Positions 1-9,100 of a stretch of DNA of 39,108 nt are shown in pieces (the first letter of the stretch is position 1; each line of letters starts with the position of its first letter). Both the position numbers and the translations under genes were made by a program. Source of the DNA: Candidatus Altimarinota bacterium (GTDB taxonomy: Bacteria > Patescibacteriota > Gracilibacteria > UBA1369 > LOWO2-01-FULL-3); the NCBI GenBank assembly GCA_016763975.1, contig JAESSS010000094.1, positions 1 to 39,108 on the forward strand. Direction: 5' to 3'. The notes below the pieces were generated by a model that was not told where the DNA came from, made no database searches, and worked only from the letters and a program-made list of their open reading frames with translations.

Positions 1-311
1 CTGGTGGTGAAAAACAAAGACTGGCCCTCGCCCGCGGAATCTTCGCTGCAGAAGATTCTACAATAGTCTTGTTGGACGAACCAACCAGTAGTGTCGACAG
101 CCGCAACGAACTAAAAATTCACAAGAACCTTTTCGCCAAATTCAAAGACAAGTGCCTAGTCTCCAGCATCCACAGACTGCACTTACTAAATCTTTTCGAT
201 TACATCTACATCTTCAGCAAAGGTGAAATCGTAGAGGAGGGGACTTACAAAACTCTATCCCAAAAAGGCACCCATCTCAGCGAAATGATGAGGGATTATC
301 ATGAAGAATAA
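1..311 (+). CDS. ABC transporter ATP-binding protein, C-terminal fragment
   Basis: The gene enters from the left edge, so only about the last 103 residues are present. Reading in frame from base 3 gives the ABC signature (S)GGEKQRLALARG, then a Walker B segment IVLLDEPTSSVD, and the H-loop histidine in VSSIHRL. The tail (FSKGEIVEEGTYKTL...) is typical of the nucleotide-binding domain of exporter-type ABC proteins, where the ATPase is often fused behind a six-helix membrane domain; that half is outside the window, so the fusion is inferred. It hydrolyses ATP to drive transport at the inner face of the membrane; the substrate cannot be told. It ends with TAA at 309-311, five bases before the 3' end of the convergent tRNA-His gene. 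Confidence 0.9.
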   Translation, partial: GGEKQRLALARGIFAAEDSTIVLLDEPTSSVDSRNELKIHKNLFAKFKDKCLVSSIHRLHLLNLFDYIYIFSKGEIVEEGTYKTLSQKGTHLSEMMRDYHEE

Positions 312-315
312 TTCA

Positions 316-393
316 TGGGGTGAGTGAAGGGATTCGAACCCTCGACCCTCTGGACCACAACCAGATGCTCTAACCGACTGAGCTACACCCACC
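316..393 (-). tRNA. tRNA-His (anticodon GTG)
   Basis: Reading the - strand gives a full cloverleaf: acceptor GTGGGTG pairing with CACTCAC, D-arm GCTC/GAGC, anticodon arm TCTGG-TTGTGGT-CCAGA with anticodon GTG, and T-arm GAGGG-TTCGAAT-CCCTT. The extra G at position -1 (base 393) opposite C73 is the identity mark of histidine tRNAs. The CCA end is encoded (bases 316-318). It delivers histidine to the ribosome. It lies tail to tail with the ABC transporter gene and downstream of the accessory-block terminator, so it probably has its own promoter in 394-470. Confidence 0.97.
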
Positions 394-471
394 ATGTTTG
401 TGCATATATTTGCAAGCAGAATATTACCCAAACAGCTCTCAAAAAACAACAGCAACTTAGCACTATTATTT

Positions 472-503
472 AAAAAGCCCTCCCCACTTGGGGGAGGGAC
501 CTT
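472..503 (-). terminator. Intrinsic terminator after the accessory block
   Basis: On the - strand CCCTCCCC and GGGGAGGG form a GC-rich stem around a CAAGT loop, followed at once by CTTTTTAAA. It sits 141 bases past the stop of the last block gene and separates the block from tRNA-His. There is no T-run on the + strand, so it acts one way. Confidence 0.85.
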
Positions 504-609
504 GTAAGTACTAGGAGTACAAACGCCCTAGGAAAAGCCACAAGCCTTAATATCCTAATCTCTCAAGTTTAGCTGGCAGAGTAAACTGCTAACAAACGAA
601 TTCTACTTG

Positions 610-623
610 TTTTTCGCGAAAAA
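610..623. repeat. Palindrome in the 3' region of the block
   Basis: TTTTTCGCGAAAAA is a perfect palindrome, with CTTG at 606-609 and CAAG at 625-628 extending the stem past one unpaired base. It lies 21 bases beyond the stop codon of the 421-aa gene and may form a hairpin in the 3' untranslated part of that transcript, upstream of the true terminator. Confidence 0.6.
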
Positions 624-643
624 GCAAGGTGAAATGAATCCGA

Positions 644-1909
644 CTACTCATAATATTCATCGCTCTCACTCTCGCTCTCACTCTCGCTTTCACTCTCACT
701 TTCACTTTCTTCATCATCATTATAATCATCTTCAATCATATCATCCAAAGATGAATCCCTGAAAGTTGGGGCATCATCCACTTCCACATCATCAGCACTG
801 TCACTTGTTGTATCAGTTTTTCCGTCCACATGTGTAGCCTTTGCTTTGCCCAAAACATCCGCGTACTTAGCTTGGCCGGCAACGAAACTGATAGCACCTG
901 TAAAGATCATAATAGTTATGACAATCGGTGCGACAATCATTCCTGGAACCCCACGAACTTCAACAGGACGAGTATCAACTTTAGCTAACTCTCTTCTCAC
1001 AACATTCGCATGTTTATTTACCTGAATAGGGTTAGGCAAAATTGTCTCTCCACTAAAATGTTTGATAAGAGCAGTTAGAGCACTAGCAAAAGCTGGTGAA
1101 GAAACTTGTCTCAAAACATCAACAGCATAATTTTCATTCCTCGATAGTTTTCGAGCCAAAGCTGTTAGCGTAGTTTCTATCGCCACCCCGTTAGCATTTG
1201 TATGGGTCTCATTTTGTAGATCAGAGGCGACAGATTGCCCCTCTGTCAGTGTATGGGGAATACTTCCTTCATTATCACGAAGTCCATCTCCCAATCTTCG
1301 ATTATGCCTAATATATCGAGTCAAACCTCTTCCCCCTCTGTATCCATAGTGCACAACACCAAGTGTTGCCAAAATAGACGAAGAATAGGTCACGAAGTAA
1401 GTCAGACCGTAAGCCAATGAAGACATAGACTCAACAGCAAATCCCATTACATCTCCTGTCACTTGTACAGTCGAATCACCGTAGGCAATAATTTTATCGA
1501 TAAATCCAATCCCAGTTGTACCATCGCTAGCTGTCGCAAGCGCAGGCATCAATAGTGCAAAAGAAAAAACAGCTTTATTCAAAGTATTAGCAAAAAGTAC
1601 ACGATCTAGCGTACTTAATTCTTCTCCAGACTCAGCACTTTTAGCAAGTTCCATCAAAGTAGCAGCATCATTCTGCAAGTTCTCCAACGCTCTTCTATAA
1701 TTTCTAACCTCCTCTGCATCAAATAGGGGAGCTTGATCTACAAAATCACTCGATTTCACGATTCCTTGCTCAGCCCTTAGCGCCATCATCTCATTATAAC
1801 CTTCATCTACAGTGTAATCCACACCTTCTAGCTCAACTGGATTAATCAAAGGATCATTTAGATCAACCACTTCTGGACTTCCTAATTGTGATACTTCTGC
1901 CATGGACAT
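644..1909 (-). CDS. Membrane protein with Ser-Glu repeat tail (paralogue K)
   Basis: A 421-aa protein with no family I recognise. Order of parts: acidic N-terminal region (1-105) with the segment NPVELEGVDYTVD shared with the 627-aa neighbour; hydrophobic segment 110-128 ending LMPALATA, like an internal signal anchor; second hydrophobic segment about 165-187; basic motif HYGYRGGRGLTRYIRHNRR (187-205); helical region; segment RPVEVRGVPG leading into a third hydrophobic stretch (320-345); acidic tail ending in a run of SE pairs (400-417). The positive-inside rule puts the basic motif and helical domain in the cytoplasm and the SE tail outside. It has its own strong promoter (1942-1969) and a terminator, so it can be expressed apart from the rest of the block. 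ATG at 1909 has no Shine-Dalgarno; a second ATG lies two codons later. Confidence 0.85.
   Translation of the reverse strand: MSMAEVSQLGSPEVVDLNDPLINPVELEGVDYTVDEGYNEMMALRAEQGIVKSSDFVDQAPLFDAEEVRNYRRALENLQNDAATLMELAKSAESGEELSTLDRVLFANTLNKAVFSFALLMPALATASDGTTGIGFIDKIIAYGDSTVQVTGDVMGFAVESMSSLAYGLTYFVTYSSSILATLGVVHYGYRGGRGLTRYIRHNRRLGDGLRDNEGSIPHTLTEGQSVASDLQNETHTNANGVAIETTLTALARKLSRNENYAVDVLRQVSSPAFASALTALIKHFSGETILPNPIQVNKHANVVRRELAKVDTRPVEVRGVPGMIVAPIVITIMIFTGAISFVAGQAKYADVLGKAKATHVDGKTDTTSDSADDVEVDDAPTFRDSSLDDMIEDDYNDDEESESESESESESESESDEYYE
659..712 (-). repeat. Ser-Glu coding tandem repeat
   Basis: Alternating Ser and Glu codons (GAG/GAA and AGC/AGT variants) make an imperfect 6- to 12-bp tandem repeat coding residues 400-417 of the 421-aa membrane protein. 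Such tracts often change length by slippage. Confidence 0.8.
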
Positions 1910-1941
1910 AGTGTATTTGGTTAAGTAGGAAAAAGTAACTT

Positions 1942-1969
1942 ATTATATAGGGAATAAGCCATTAGTCAA
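1942..1969 (-). promoter_or_regulatory. Sigma-70-type promoter of the 421-aa gene
   Basis: On the - strand TTGACT (1964-1969) is followed by a 16-base spacer and a perfect TATAAT (1942-1947). The predicted start of transcription near 1935 leaves a leader of about 26 bases without a Shine-Dalgarno. It is one of the best promoter matches in the window. Confidence 0.8.
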
Positions 1970-2049
1970 GTACTTATAGCGCAGGAGGTCAACGTAATAT
2001 GCCAAAGTATCTGGACACGTAAGGTCTTACAGGTGCATATCAATCATTG

Positions 2050-3933
2050 TTATTTCTTTCTGGCAGCTGCATTCCGTTTAGCCAGTGACTCCTTAAGCCA
2101 CTCCCGGTTAGCTCCTAATCGATAATCAAGTTTACCGAGGTAGCCTTTACTGATAATTCCACCCGTAATCTCCTCAATTTTATCCTCATAGTGTGTCACC
2201 AGCGCCCTTAAATCCCCGTTATACTTTTTAGTATCGGCCTTCACGGGCTGCCCACTCATAGTTTTAGAAATTACAGTGCTAAGGTCGTAAGTAGCTTCAT
2301 AGATGGGGTTCTCAGCATCAAATTTATATACATAGCAATCATTCAGTTCCTTTAGCTCGGGGATGGTGCGTTGAAGTGCAACAATTGAATCACGCTCACG
2401 TTTTGCAGAAGGCAAATGTTTGCTATTCCTATATTCATCTTCATAATTTTCCCACCTTTCCTTTACGCTCGCCATGATAGAATCCCTATTCGTATTGGAG
2501 TCCCCATATTCTTTATCCTGCTTAGAAAGCTGAGCACGAACAACATTGAGTTGCCGCTCGTACTGCACTTTAATACTAGTAAACGGAACCATTTTTTTGT
2601 TAATCACATTTATATTGTGCTGATAAACCACCTCATTAAACATTCCTGGCGACATCCACTTTGTGTGTTTAATCCCTTTTCCCTGTGCATCCCTCTTAGT
2701 TATAATCCTTATCTTACCAGTAGTATCAATCTCTCTATTCTCAAAAATCCAAGCGTTTTCAGGTTCAGTCTTGGGCTGAGGTATAGTAGGGTTTTCAATA
2801 GAAATCTCCTCACCACTATCTCCCGCCTCACCAACCCCTCCCCCAACCTTCTCAGTCACATCCCTTTCAAGATTGGCTTTCATAGCCAATCCCTGCGAAT
2901 AACCAGCTACACCAATCAAAGACAGTACAAGCAGTATGAAAGGCAGCAGGATTTTTCCAGGAAGTCCTTTTACACTCACTGGCCTTGTCCTAAGTTTAGT
3001 TAGTTCCCTTCTCAAAATAGATGAATGAGTTGAGATAGCCTCATCAGTAAGCAGGGGGCCTTCATTATAATGATTTACTAGAGCCATCAAGGAGTTTTGT
3101 AGTTTGCGAGATTTAATTTTCCCCAATACATCAGTCGAGTAAGCCTCAAGGCTTTCAATCTCAACACTTAAATTGGTTAATACTGTATCAATGTTAGAGC
3201 CATCATTGACCAATTTAGTATTAGAAGAATCCTGAAGTTGAGAAGCAACGTCACTACCTTCCTGTAGAAGATAAGGCACAGTTCCTTCCCTGGAGCCAAG
3301 TTTACTATCCGCATCCCGTTTATGCTTCATATGTCTTGATAAATTGCGGACACCAACATATCCATAATGTGCCACCCCAACAGCAGCTAGGAACAATAAA
3401 CCATTAGATAGCAAATATGTGGCGGCATAGCTGAGAGCACTAAAACTTTCCATCTCCAATCTAGCGACATTTTCAGCAGATTTGGCCACATCAGAGCCAT
3501 ATTTGACTCCTACATCGACCCACCCAGAAACAGTTTTAGAATCACCTGCTAATGCCACTGCGGGCATCAATGCTGTCACTGCAAAAGCGCCGGCCGCAGC
3601 ACATATTCCAAATTCCATACGATCATTATCCGACAACAAGCCATCACGTTCAGCTCTCATTGCAATTTCCTCCATTTTTTCTACATTTCTCCCCATACTT
3701 TTCAGCTCAGACCCCACGGCCTTGAGGGACTCAACATCAAGATTACCCGCTTCATCCAAAACAAAATCTCCGGCACGAATCACTCCCATTTCCGCAGAAC
3801 GCATAAGCATTTCACGATAACCTTCAGTCTCCCCATCTACAGTGTAATCCACACCCCTTAGTTCATCTGGATTAAACAATTCATCGTCATTGAGTAGTAC
3901 TTCGAGACTTACTGATTGTGATAGTGTTGGCAT
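2050..3933 (-). CDS. Membrane protein with long C-terminal domain (paralogue J)
   Basis: A 627-aa protein of unknown function, clearly related to the 421-aa gene next to it. Shared parts in the same order: NPDELRGVDYTVD near residues 21-33; hydrophobic segment ending LMPAVALA (110-129); second hydrophobic segment (165-187); basic motif HYGYVGVRNLSRHMKHKR (189-206); VPYLLQEGSDVASQLQ (219-234), matching IPHTLTEGQSVASDLQ in the neighbour; and RPVSVKGLPGKILLP leading into a third hydrophobic segment (318-348). Instead of a short repeat tail it carries about 270 further residues, charged and rich in Lys/Glu, predicted extracytoplasmic by the same topology. The start ATG lacks a Shine-Dalgarno. The 78-base gap upstream may hold a promoter, but I see no clean match. 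Confidence 0.85.
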   Translation of the reverse strand: MPTLSQSVSLEVLLNDDELFNPDELRGVDYTVDGETEGYREMLMRSAEMGVIRAGDFVLDEAGNLDVESLKAVGSELKSMGRNVEKMEEIAMRAERDGLLSDNDRMEFGICAAAGAFAVTALMPAVALAGDSKTVSGWVDVGVKYGSDVAKSAENVARLEMESFSALSYAATYLLSNGLLFLAAVGVAHYGYVGVRNLSRHMKHKRDADSKLGSREGTVPYLLQEGSDVASQLQDSSNTKLVNDGSNIDTVLTNLSVEIESLEAYSTDVLGKIKSRKLQNSLMALVNHYNEGPLLTDEAISTHSSILRRELTKLRTRPVSVKGLPGKILLPFILLVLSLIGVAGYSQGLAMKANLERDVTEKVGGGVGEAGDSGEEISIENPTIPQPKTEPENAWIFENREIDTTGKIRIITKRDAQGKGIKHTKWMSPGMFNEVVYQHNINVINKKMVPFTSIKVQYERQLNVVRAQLSKQDKEYGDSNTNRDSIMASVKERWENYEDEYRNSKHLPSAKRERDSIVALQRTIPELKELNDCYVYKFDAENPIYEATYDLSTVISKTMSGQPVKADTKKYNGDLRALVTHYEDKIEEITGGIISKGYLGKLDYRLGANREWLKESLAKRNAAARKK

Positions 3934-4011
3934 TATATTTCGATTAGTAATATGAAAAATACCTTAGCGTAGCAAATAAGGAGATTATCATACACTAAGC
4001 ACCACAAAACA

Positions 4012-4266
4012 CTACTTTCTAGCCTTCTTTGAGGCCAGGCTATCCACCATTACCTTGTATTTGAGCGTAACTCGTTTTTCTTTTTGCTCAAATTTACCCA
4101 TTTTATCAGCTTCAGTACGGAGAGCGTTATAGGTGTTCGTAACGTTTTTAGCGCTCATTACAGGCAAAAGCATGCGAGTCATGTATTTGTTGTGATCAGA
4201 AATTGTAGACTTTTTTAGCATCGCCAAAACCGACTTTTCCATCAACTTTCTATCTATTTTACTCAT
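4012..4266 (-). CDS. Small basic hypothetical protein
   Basis: An 84-aa, strongly basic, soluble protein with no signal peptide or membrane segment and no motif I recognise. It starts with ATG only nine bases past the stop of the 302-aa gene upstream, and all neighbours run the same way, so it is probably translated from the block transcript. The high Lys/Arg content could suit binding to nucleic acid, to acidic tails of neighbouring proteins or to membrane lipids; none of this is shown. Confidence 0.65.
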   Translation of the reverse strand: MSKIDRKLMEKSVLAMLKKSTISDHNKYMTRMLLPVMSAKNVTNTYNALRTEADKMGKFEQKEKRVTLKYKVMVDSLASKKARK

Positions 4267-4275
4267 AGAGAAAGG

Positions 4276-5184
4276 TTATGAAAGTAGCTTTTTTGCCAAA
4301 GAATCAAGATCCTTCACATCAATATTAAATACAATAGTCGCCAAATCCTCAGGTTTCAGACGTTTCTTTTTGCCGCTAACCAAATCGTGAATAATTTTTA
4401 CAACAGCTTTGATCTTAGAACGATCAGTATGTGGAAAAACTTTATTATGTAGAGAATCAATTACTTTTTTTTCATTTTCCATATTCTTGTCCTTGAAACT
4501 AGATAAAACATCAATATCTCCGGCATCAATCGGTAACTTCAGATACAATTTCCCTGAATTGATCGGATGTAGCCATCCCAATGGAATCTTGAAAACTTCA
4601 AAAGTCCCCATCGAAAGTAGTTTCTTCATCGGTAGTTTCGATTTATCTGAAGTACTGTAAAGCTCTTTGAAATATTTCTTATAATCCGCCTCAGTTTTGT
4701 ATCTACCATCATTTTTTGGCTTGGAAAGTGTCATCAATCCAATGGCCGAAATAGTAGTGGCTTCGTCCACAGTCATAACGTCCGGACTTTTGCCATCTTT
4801 TTGCTCTTCCAGTTTTTTCCATCCGGTCACCGCATAGCCCTGATGTTTAGTATCGAGACTTTTTTCACTCCTGACCACCATCGACAAAAGTTTATCAATC
4901 TCATCCCTCTTCTCACCCTGCACACTTTTTTCAAGTCCAAAAGCCTCTTTGGCATCCTCGATTGTTTCTTCAACCGATTTGCCTACAGCCGCATTAGTTT
5001 CCTTGGTAGCATTGGCCTTTTCCTTAGAAATAAGCCCCATTTCCTTTTTGAAAGTACTAAAAAATATCATCACTTTCTCAGTGAATCCTTTGTCCTTTGC
5101 CCCCCAAGCCTCCTTAGCAGCAGAAGACAGAGCGCCAAGCGCCTTTAGTGGGGAAGTCAGAGTTGATAATAGTGAGAAGTTCAT
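4276..5184 (-). CDS. Hypothetical protein, 302 aa, mostly helical
   Basis: A protein with a mildly hydrophobic or amphipathic N-terminus (LLSTLTSPLKALGALSSAAKEAW) followed by Lys/Glu-rich helices and a mixed C-terminal half (FKIPLGWLHPINSGKLYLKL). No catalytic motif is visible and no clear membrane segment is present. It begins 10 bases after the stop of the 324-aa membrane paralogue and is followed nine bases later by the 84-aa gene, so the three are probably co-translated from one mRNA. The start is ATG without a Shine-Dalgarno. Confidence 0.75.
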   Translation of the reverse strand: MNFSLLSTLTSPLKALGALSSAAKEAWGAKDKGFTEKVMIFFSTFKKEMGLISKEKANATKETNAAVGKSVEETIEDAKEAFGLEKSVQGEKRDEIDKLLSMVVRSEKSLDTKHQGYAVTGWKKLEEQKDGKSPDVMTVDEATTISAIGLMTLSKPKNDGRYKTEADYKKYFKELYSTSDKSKLPMKKLLSMGTFEVFKIPLGWLHPINSGKLYLKLPIDAGDIDVLSSFKDKNMENEKKVIDSLHNKVFPHTDRSKIKAVVKIIHDLVSGKKKRLKPEDLATIVFNIDVKDLDSLAKKLLS

Positions 5185-5194
5185 ATTAGTTTAT

Positions 5195-6169
5195 TTAGTA
5201 CTTATCCTTATCATTGACTGGGACATAGTCATCCGCTTCATCCGAATCACTGTCCGAATTACTGTCAGAATCACTGTCAGAATCACTGTCCGAATCACTG
5301 TCCAAATCATCGTCATCCAAATCCCTATCATCAAATACAGCACCACCTCCACTGTCCGAATTACTGTCAGAATCACTGTCAGAATCACTGTCCGAATCAT
5401 CATCATCATCATCCGAAATCGTTTCATCCTTAACTTTCTCAAATCGATCCTCAGCCTCACTCCATCCACTAAGAACCATCATGATTAGCAAGAAAATCAT
5501 CGCAGGCCCACCATATAGTACAGTTACCCCTCCAATATGACCCGCGATCATCTTGATATCCGATGTCTTCAACTTCTTCGCCAAAAATTTTAATTTTAAT
5601 CCAAGTTCTGTAAGCTCAGCATCAGTAGGATCACTCTTCTTAGATATCTCTATAGCTCTCTTTAGATTTTTAGCAAACTGCTCTCCCTTAAATTTCTTAG
5701 CCAATTGGACCGCATACTTGGCATCTTTCCCTTCAAGAGATGAAAGCAAAGTATCTAGCTTATCGTCTAGCATCAGATTTTGAGCACTGACATCTCTATG
5801 AGTCGAGACGTCAGTAGTAAGATCACCAACTTGCTCAAGCGTAGCAGGTACAGGATGTCCATCTACCATCGCCCAAGTATGTCTAACTTTTCTTGTCAAT
5901 CTCCTAACGCCCACATATGCATAGTTAATCCCAGCGCCAATCAGCCCAACATAAGCCGTATTCACAAAACCATATACAGAAGCATAAGCCATAACAGACA
6001 TACTTTTAGTAGCAAATCCAAGAGTACCCCCCACAATATCCACAACTGCCGCTCCATGTCCGAGAATTCCGTCGATAATGCCACCACCTGTAAATCCCGT
6101 AAGAGTGACGTAGGCACCTATCAACAAAGCAGCTCTTGTATAGACTCTCATCTTTTGTGCAGCAGACAT
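5195..6169 (-). CDS. Membrane protein with two Ser-Asp repeat tracts (paralogue G)
   Basis: A 324-aa protein of unknown function, third member of the paralogue trio, with a shorter N-terminus. It starts with a signal-anchor-like stretch (11-35), a second hydrophobic region (55-85) and the basic motif NYAYVGVRRLTRKVRH (82-97), which matches the HYGYxGxRxLxR motif of the other two. A helical region follows, then a third hydrophobic stretch (212-235). The tail has two Ser-Asp tracts (about 254-273 and 284-312) separated by GGGAVFDDRDLD. Predicted topology places the tail outside the cell. The ATG lies 22 bases inside the end of the 1202-aa gene, so translation is probably coupled. A frame over 5191-5469 on the same strand is a low-complexity shadow. 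Confidence 0.87.
   Translation of the reverse strand: MSAAQKMRVYTRAALLIGAYVTLTGFTGGGIIDGILGHGAAVVDIVGGTLGFATKSMSVMAYASVYGFVNTAYVGLIGAGINYAYVGVRRLTRKVRHTWAMVDGHPVPATLEQVGDLTTDVSTHRDVSAQNLMLDDKLDTLLSSLEGKDAKYAVQLAKKFKGEQFAKNLKRAIEISKKSDPTDAELTELGLKLKFLAKKLKTSDIKMIAGHIGGVTVLYGGPAMIFLLIMMVLSGWSEAEDRFEKVKDETISDDDDDDSDSDSDSDSDSNSDSGGGAVFDDRDLDDDDLDSDSDSDSDSDSDSNSDSDSDEADDYVPVNDKDKY
5248..5297. repeat. 50-bp exact direct repeat, copy 1 (Ser-Asp tract)
   Basis: This 50-base segment, built of 12-base units reading GAATCACTGTC(A/C) on the + strand, occurs again unchanged at 5350-5399. The 102-base offset equals 34 codons, so the duplication stays in frame. Confidence 0.9.
5350..5399. repeat. 50-bp exact direct repeat, copy 2 (Ser-Asp tract)
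   Basis: Identical to 5248-5297. The 52 bases between copies code for the GGGAVFDDRDLDDDDLD-type linker. Exact identity in both coding copies, including synonymous positions, suggests a recent duplication or gene conversion. Confidence 0.9.
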
Positions 6170-9100
6170 ATTTTCAACTGCATTGTCAGTACGTCCGCCA
6201 GATCACCAGCAGCATTATCAAAATCTATTAGGCGACCTTTCAGGGCCAACACAGCCGTTTCATCCATGTTCACTGCCTCTTGAAACTGAGCTAGAGATTC
6301 ACCATCAATTTTATACTTTGCAACAATTTCACCATCAGCACTGGTCACACGTAGCTTCCCATTCATCATAGAGTTAACAATAAATCCAGCTTCCGCATAC
6401 CTTGCCTCGATTTCAACAAAATTACGTACACCATCGATGACCCTATCCCCATTTGTATCAAATTCAATTTCAAATTCCTGATCTATTCCTAAAACCAAAT
6501 CTTCTGCAGCCTGTAGCTCAGGATTAGTAGCGAGGATTGGAACACTCTTCACAACTTCACCTCCTTTGTTTTTGAATCCAAGAATTATATGCTCATTACC
6601 ATGTTCATCCTGTATAATCTCCGATTCAAAAATTGTGTCATGATCCGCGCCAGTTCTTGCCTCCAAACCGGCAACAACTTCCTCAGCATTTCCGCTGTAT
6701 CTGAAATTACCGTCCATATCAATACCTATACCCAGCGCAGAAGCATCCATGATAAGAGACCTGTCTACATTGATATTTACACCATCCAAGGAATTAGCAA
6801 CAGCAGCAAGAATTTCACCTGCATGTCCGCCAAGCGCACCCGCAGCACCTTCGCCAATCTCTTGCATCAATTCCCATCCTCCTCTAGCAGCCACGCCCTT
6901 CGCCCCTTCTATGGCCGCAACAGAAGCGCCAGCATTTCCACGGACCCAAAGTGCAGGGTTAGCCATTTTAGCAAACTCTGAAAGCTGAGAGTGAGCAAAT
7001 TTAGTAGCAATATCTTTCGGTAGACCGTGAGCCATCGTCTTGCCTATTTTTACATTTGTAGCAGTTCTTGCGAGAGTCATAACTGTACGCATAGTTACAA
7101 AAGCCATCAGAGCCTCTTTGCCCATCTGACCAGCATCCCATTTCACATCATAACCAGTCAATCCAGTCATATTCATCAACGCCATCACGCCACGTGGAGC
7201 TACGGGAGTGAAGGTAGATGCCAAGGCAATACCTGTAGTCTCCGCCCAAAAAGCGCTCATTCCTGCTCTACTAGCAGCCCCTATTGCTCCAGCCATTACT
7301 CCATAAATCAAAATCACAGAGACTACAAATATAGCTAAGTTACCAAAAGTTTCATTCACCTTTCTATGCCTTCGTGATATTACTTCTTTCCGGAAATTAC
7401 CAAGCTTTTCATAAAGTTTATCATTAAACATTGTAGCAAGTGCCTGATCAATCCTAGCAATTTCACCATTTATAGCTTTGATACGAATATCTTTGTAGCG
7501 TTTAAGACTTGGATTTTCGTCATAATACTCGGAGTCATCAAGCATGCCGACAGGAACCGCCTTAGTCGACTCAAGATGCCCTTGGAAACGCTTACTATCG
7601 CCAATTACATGTTTTAGTTTCTCAGCATTGTCATCCATTCTCTTCAGAGGATCAAATCTATGCCCATCTTCCACATCTTTTGCCCAACCAGCACCAAGAT
7701 CGTGAGATATTTTGCCCACTTGTCTCACTTCGCCTTTACCGTAAGCAATATATTTATCAATCTCTTCTTTTTGAGCGTATAGCTCTGTCCCAACAATAGG
7801 GGCCATGTCAGGCAAGATAGCAACCGTGTCATGATCTGTAATTCTTACAAAATCAATCGCTTCATTCCATGCAATATGCGCTGTATCTCCCCTTAAGAAG
7901 TCCGCAATCTCATTAGATTTAGCAACAACCTGTGTTATTTCACTTTGTAACTCCTGTATGTGATGTGTCCAAATTGAAGTATCTTTTCCAAGCGCACGAA
8001 GGATCAATAAATTGTCCTTCATCTTATAAAGTAATTTATGTTTACCTTTTAGCAGCGCAGTAATACCTATTAATCTATTTCCAACTAAGTCCCGTTGAGC
8101 ACTGGGAACGTTGGCAAAATCGGCAAATCCAATATTGTCAAAGTAGTCCAACTCTCGTTTTAAACTGACGTCAATTTTAGCTTTTTCAGCAGAGTGGAAC
8201 TCTTTCTGAGTCATATTTCTCTCCTGAATAAGGGGTAAAGTCTCATCATCCAACTGCCCCCTCATATATTTGGCATACAACCGTCTATCTTTGTCACTCG
8301 CTCTTAGATTCTTCAATTGCTTAGACTCGTGCCGACCTTGACGATGCTGAGACATGAGAGATTCAATACCAACAATAATCTGTGAGTATGCAGGATGCTT
8401 CTTAGCAGCTGACACTACTTTGTTATCAGTCATATCCAAGACATCTCTTACACCCCATTTGCCCTCAGGAACCCCAAACTTAAAATCGTCGGAGGCCATG
8501 TGGTCAAAAGCCATACCCCTACGTAACTCAGTAATCTGAAGCTTATAAGCAAATTTAACAATTTTAGTACTTTGAACCGAAAATTTGTGCCTTAAAGTTA
8601 CACATTTTTCACCCACCTCATCCAATCCAAGCGAATCCAGATAGTTTGCCCCCAAATTTTGAAGTGTTATCAGTTTTTCTTTAGCATTATTAGCGTTTTC
8701 AAGCTGCTTCATTGACTCAGGGTCGATAAGGCCATGAATCCAGCTAATATTTTCACCTTTCTCTACGGCCGCTTTTAGATCGCTAATTTTCGAGATAGCC
8801 GCGGCTCTTTTTTCATAGAAATTTCTTAATTTCTCTCTAATCTTCCCAGCACTATTTCTTGCACTGTCTAGTTTTCCAGCATATTCTTCTTTCTGAACAA
8901 TAATAGAACTTTCGACAAAAAGTCTTTGCTTCGCAATCTCCTCACCCTTTTCACCACCTTCTACAATCAACATTGCATTAGAAGCCAAAACAGACAAAAG
9001 CTCTGATGGAGCCATCTTCTGGGCAATAGTTGCGAACGCTGGAGTTTTCTTTAGGGTCAAAATTGCTTCGGTACCTTTTTTTATTTTACCTCTAACATTC

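Larger units (their letters stand above)
312..643. other. Non-coding stretch with tRNA-His and a terminator
   Basis: This gap holds the tRNA-His gene (316-393), an intrinsic terminator for the - strand (472-503) and a palindrome TTTTTCGCGAAAAA at 610-623 flanked by CTTG and CAAG. Between 504 and 605 I see only short imperfect inverted repeats (for example TTGTA and TACAA around 502-522) and no convincing gene. An open frame across 255-455 overlaps the tRNA and is not a gene. Confidence 0.7.

Noticed and set aside
255-455. Open frame on the - strand across the tRNA gene
   Set aside because: It runs straight through tRNA-His and the end of the ABC gene and has no protein-like features.
2416-3003. 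195-aa + strand frame opposite the 627-aa gene
   Set aside because: Low-quality composition and full overlap with a well-supported - strand gene that has clear paralogues.
5236-5405. CRISPR array
   Set aside because: Repeat units are 12 bp without unique spacers and lie in frame within a coding region.
5191-5469. 92-aa frame rich in Ile, Thr, Val and Arg
   Set aside because: It is a shifted reading of the Ser-Asp repeat DNA; the repetitive look comes from that repeat.
644-6169. VirB2/TrbC-like pilins of a type IV secretion system
   Set aside because: The signal-like segment plus second helix is vaguely similar, but the proteins are far longer, have large extra domains, and no VirB4, VirB11 or VirD4 ATPase is in the window.
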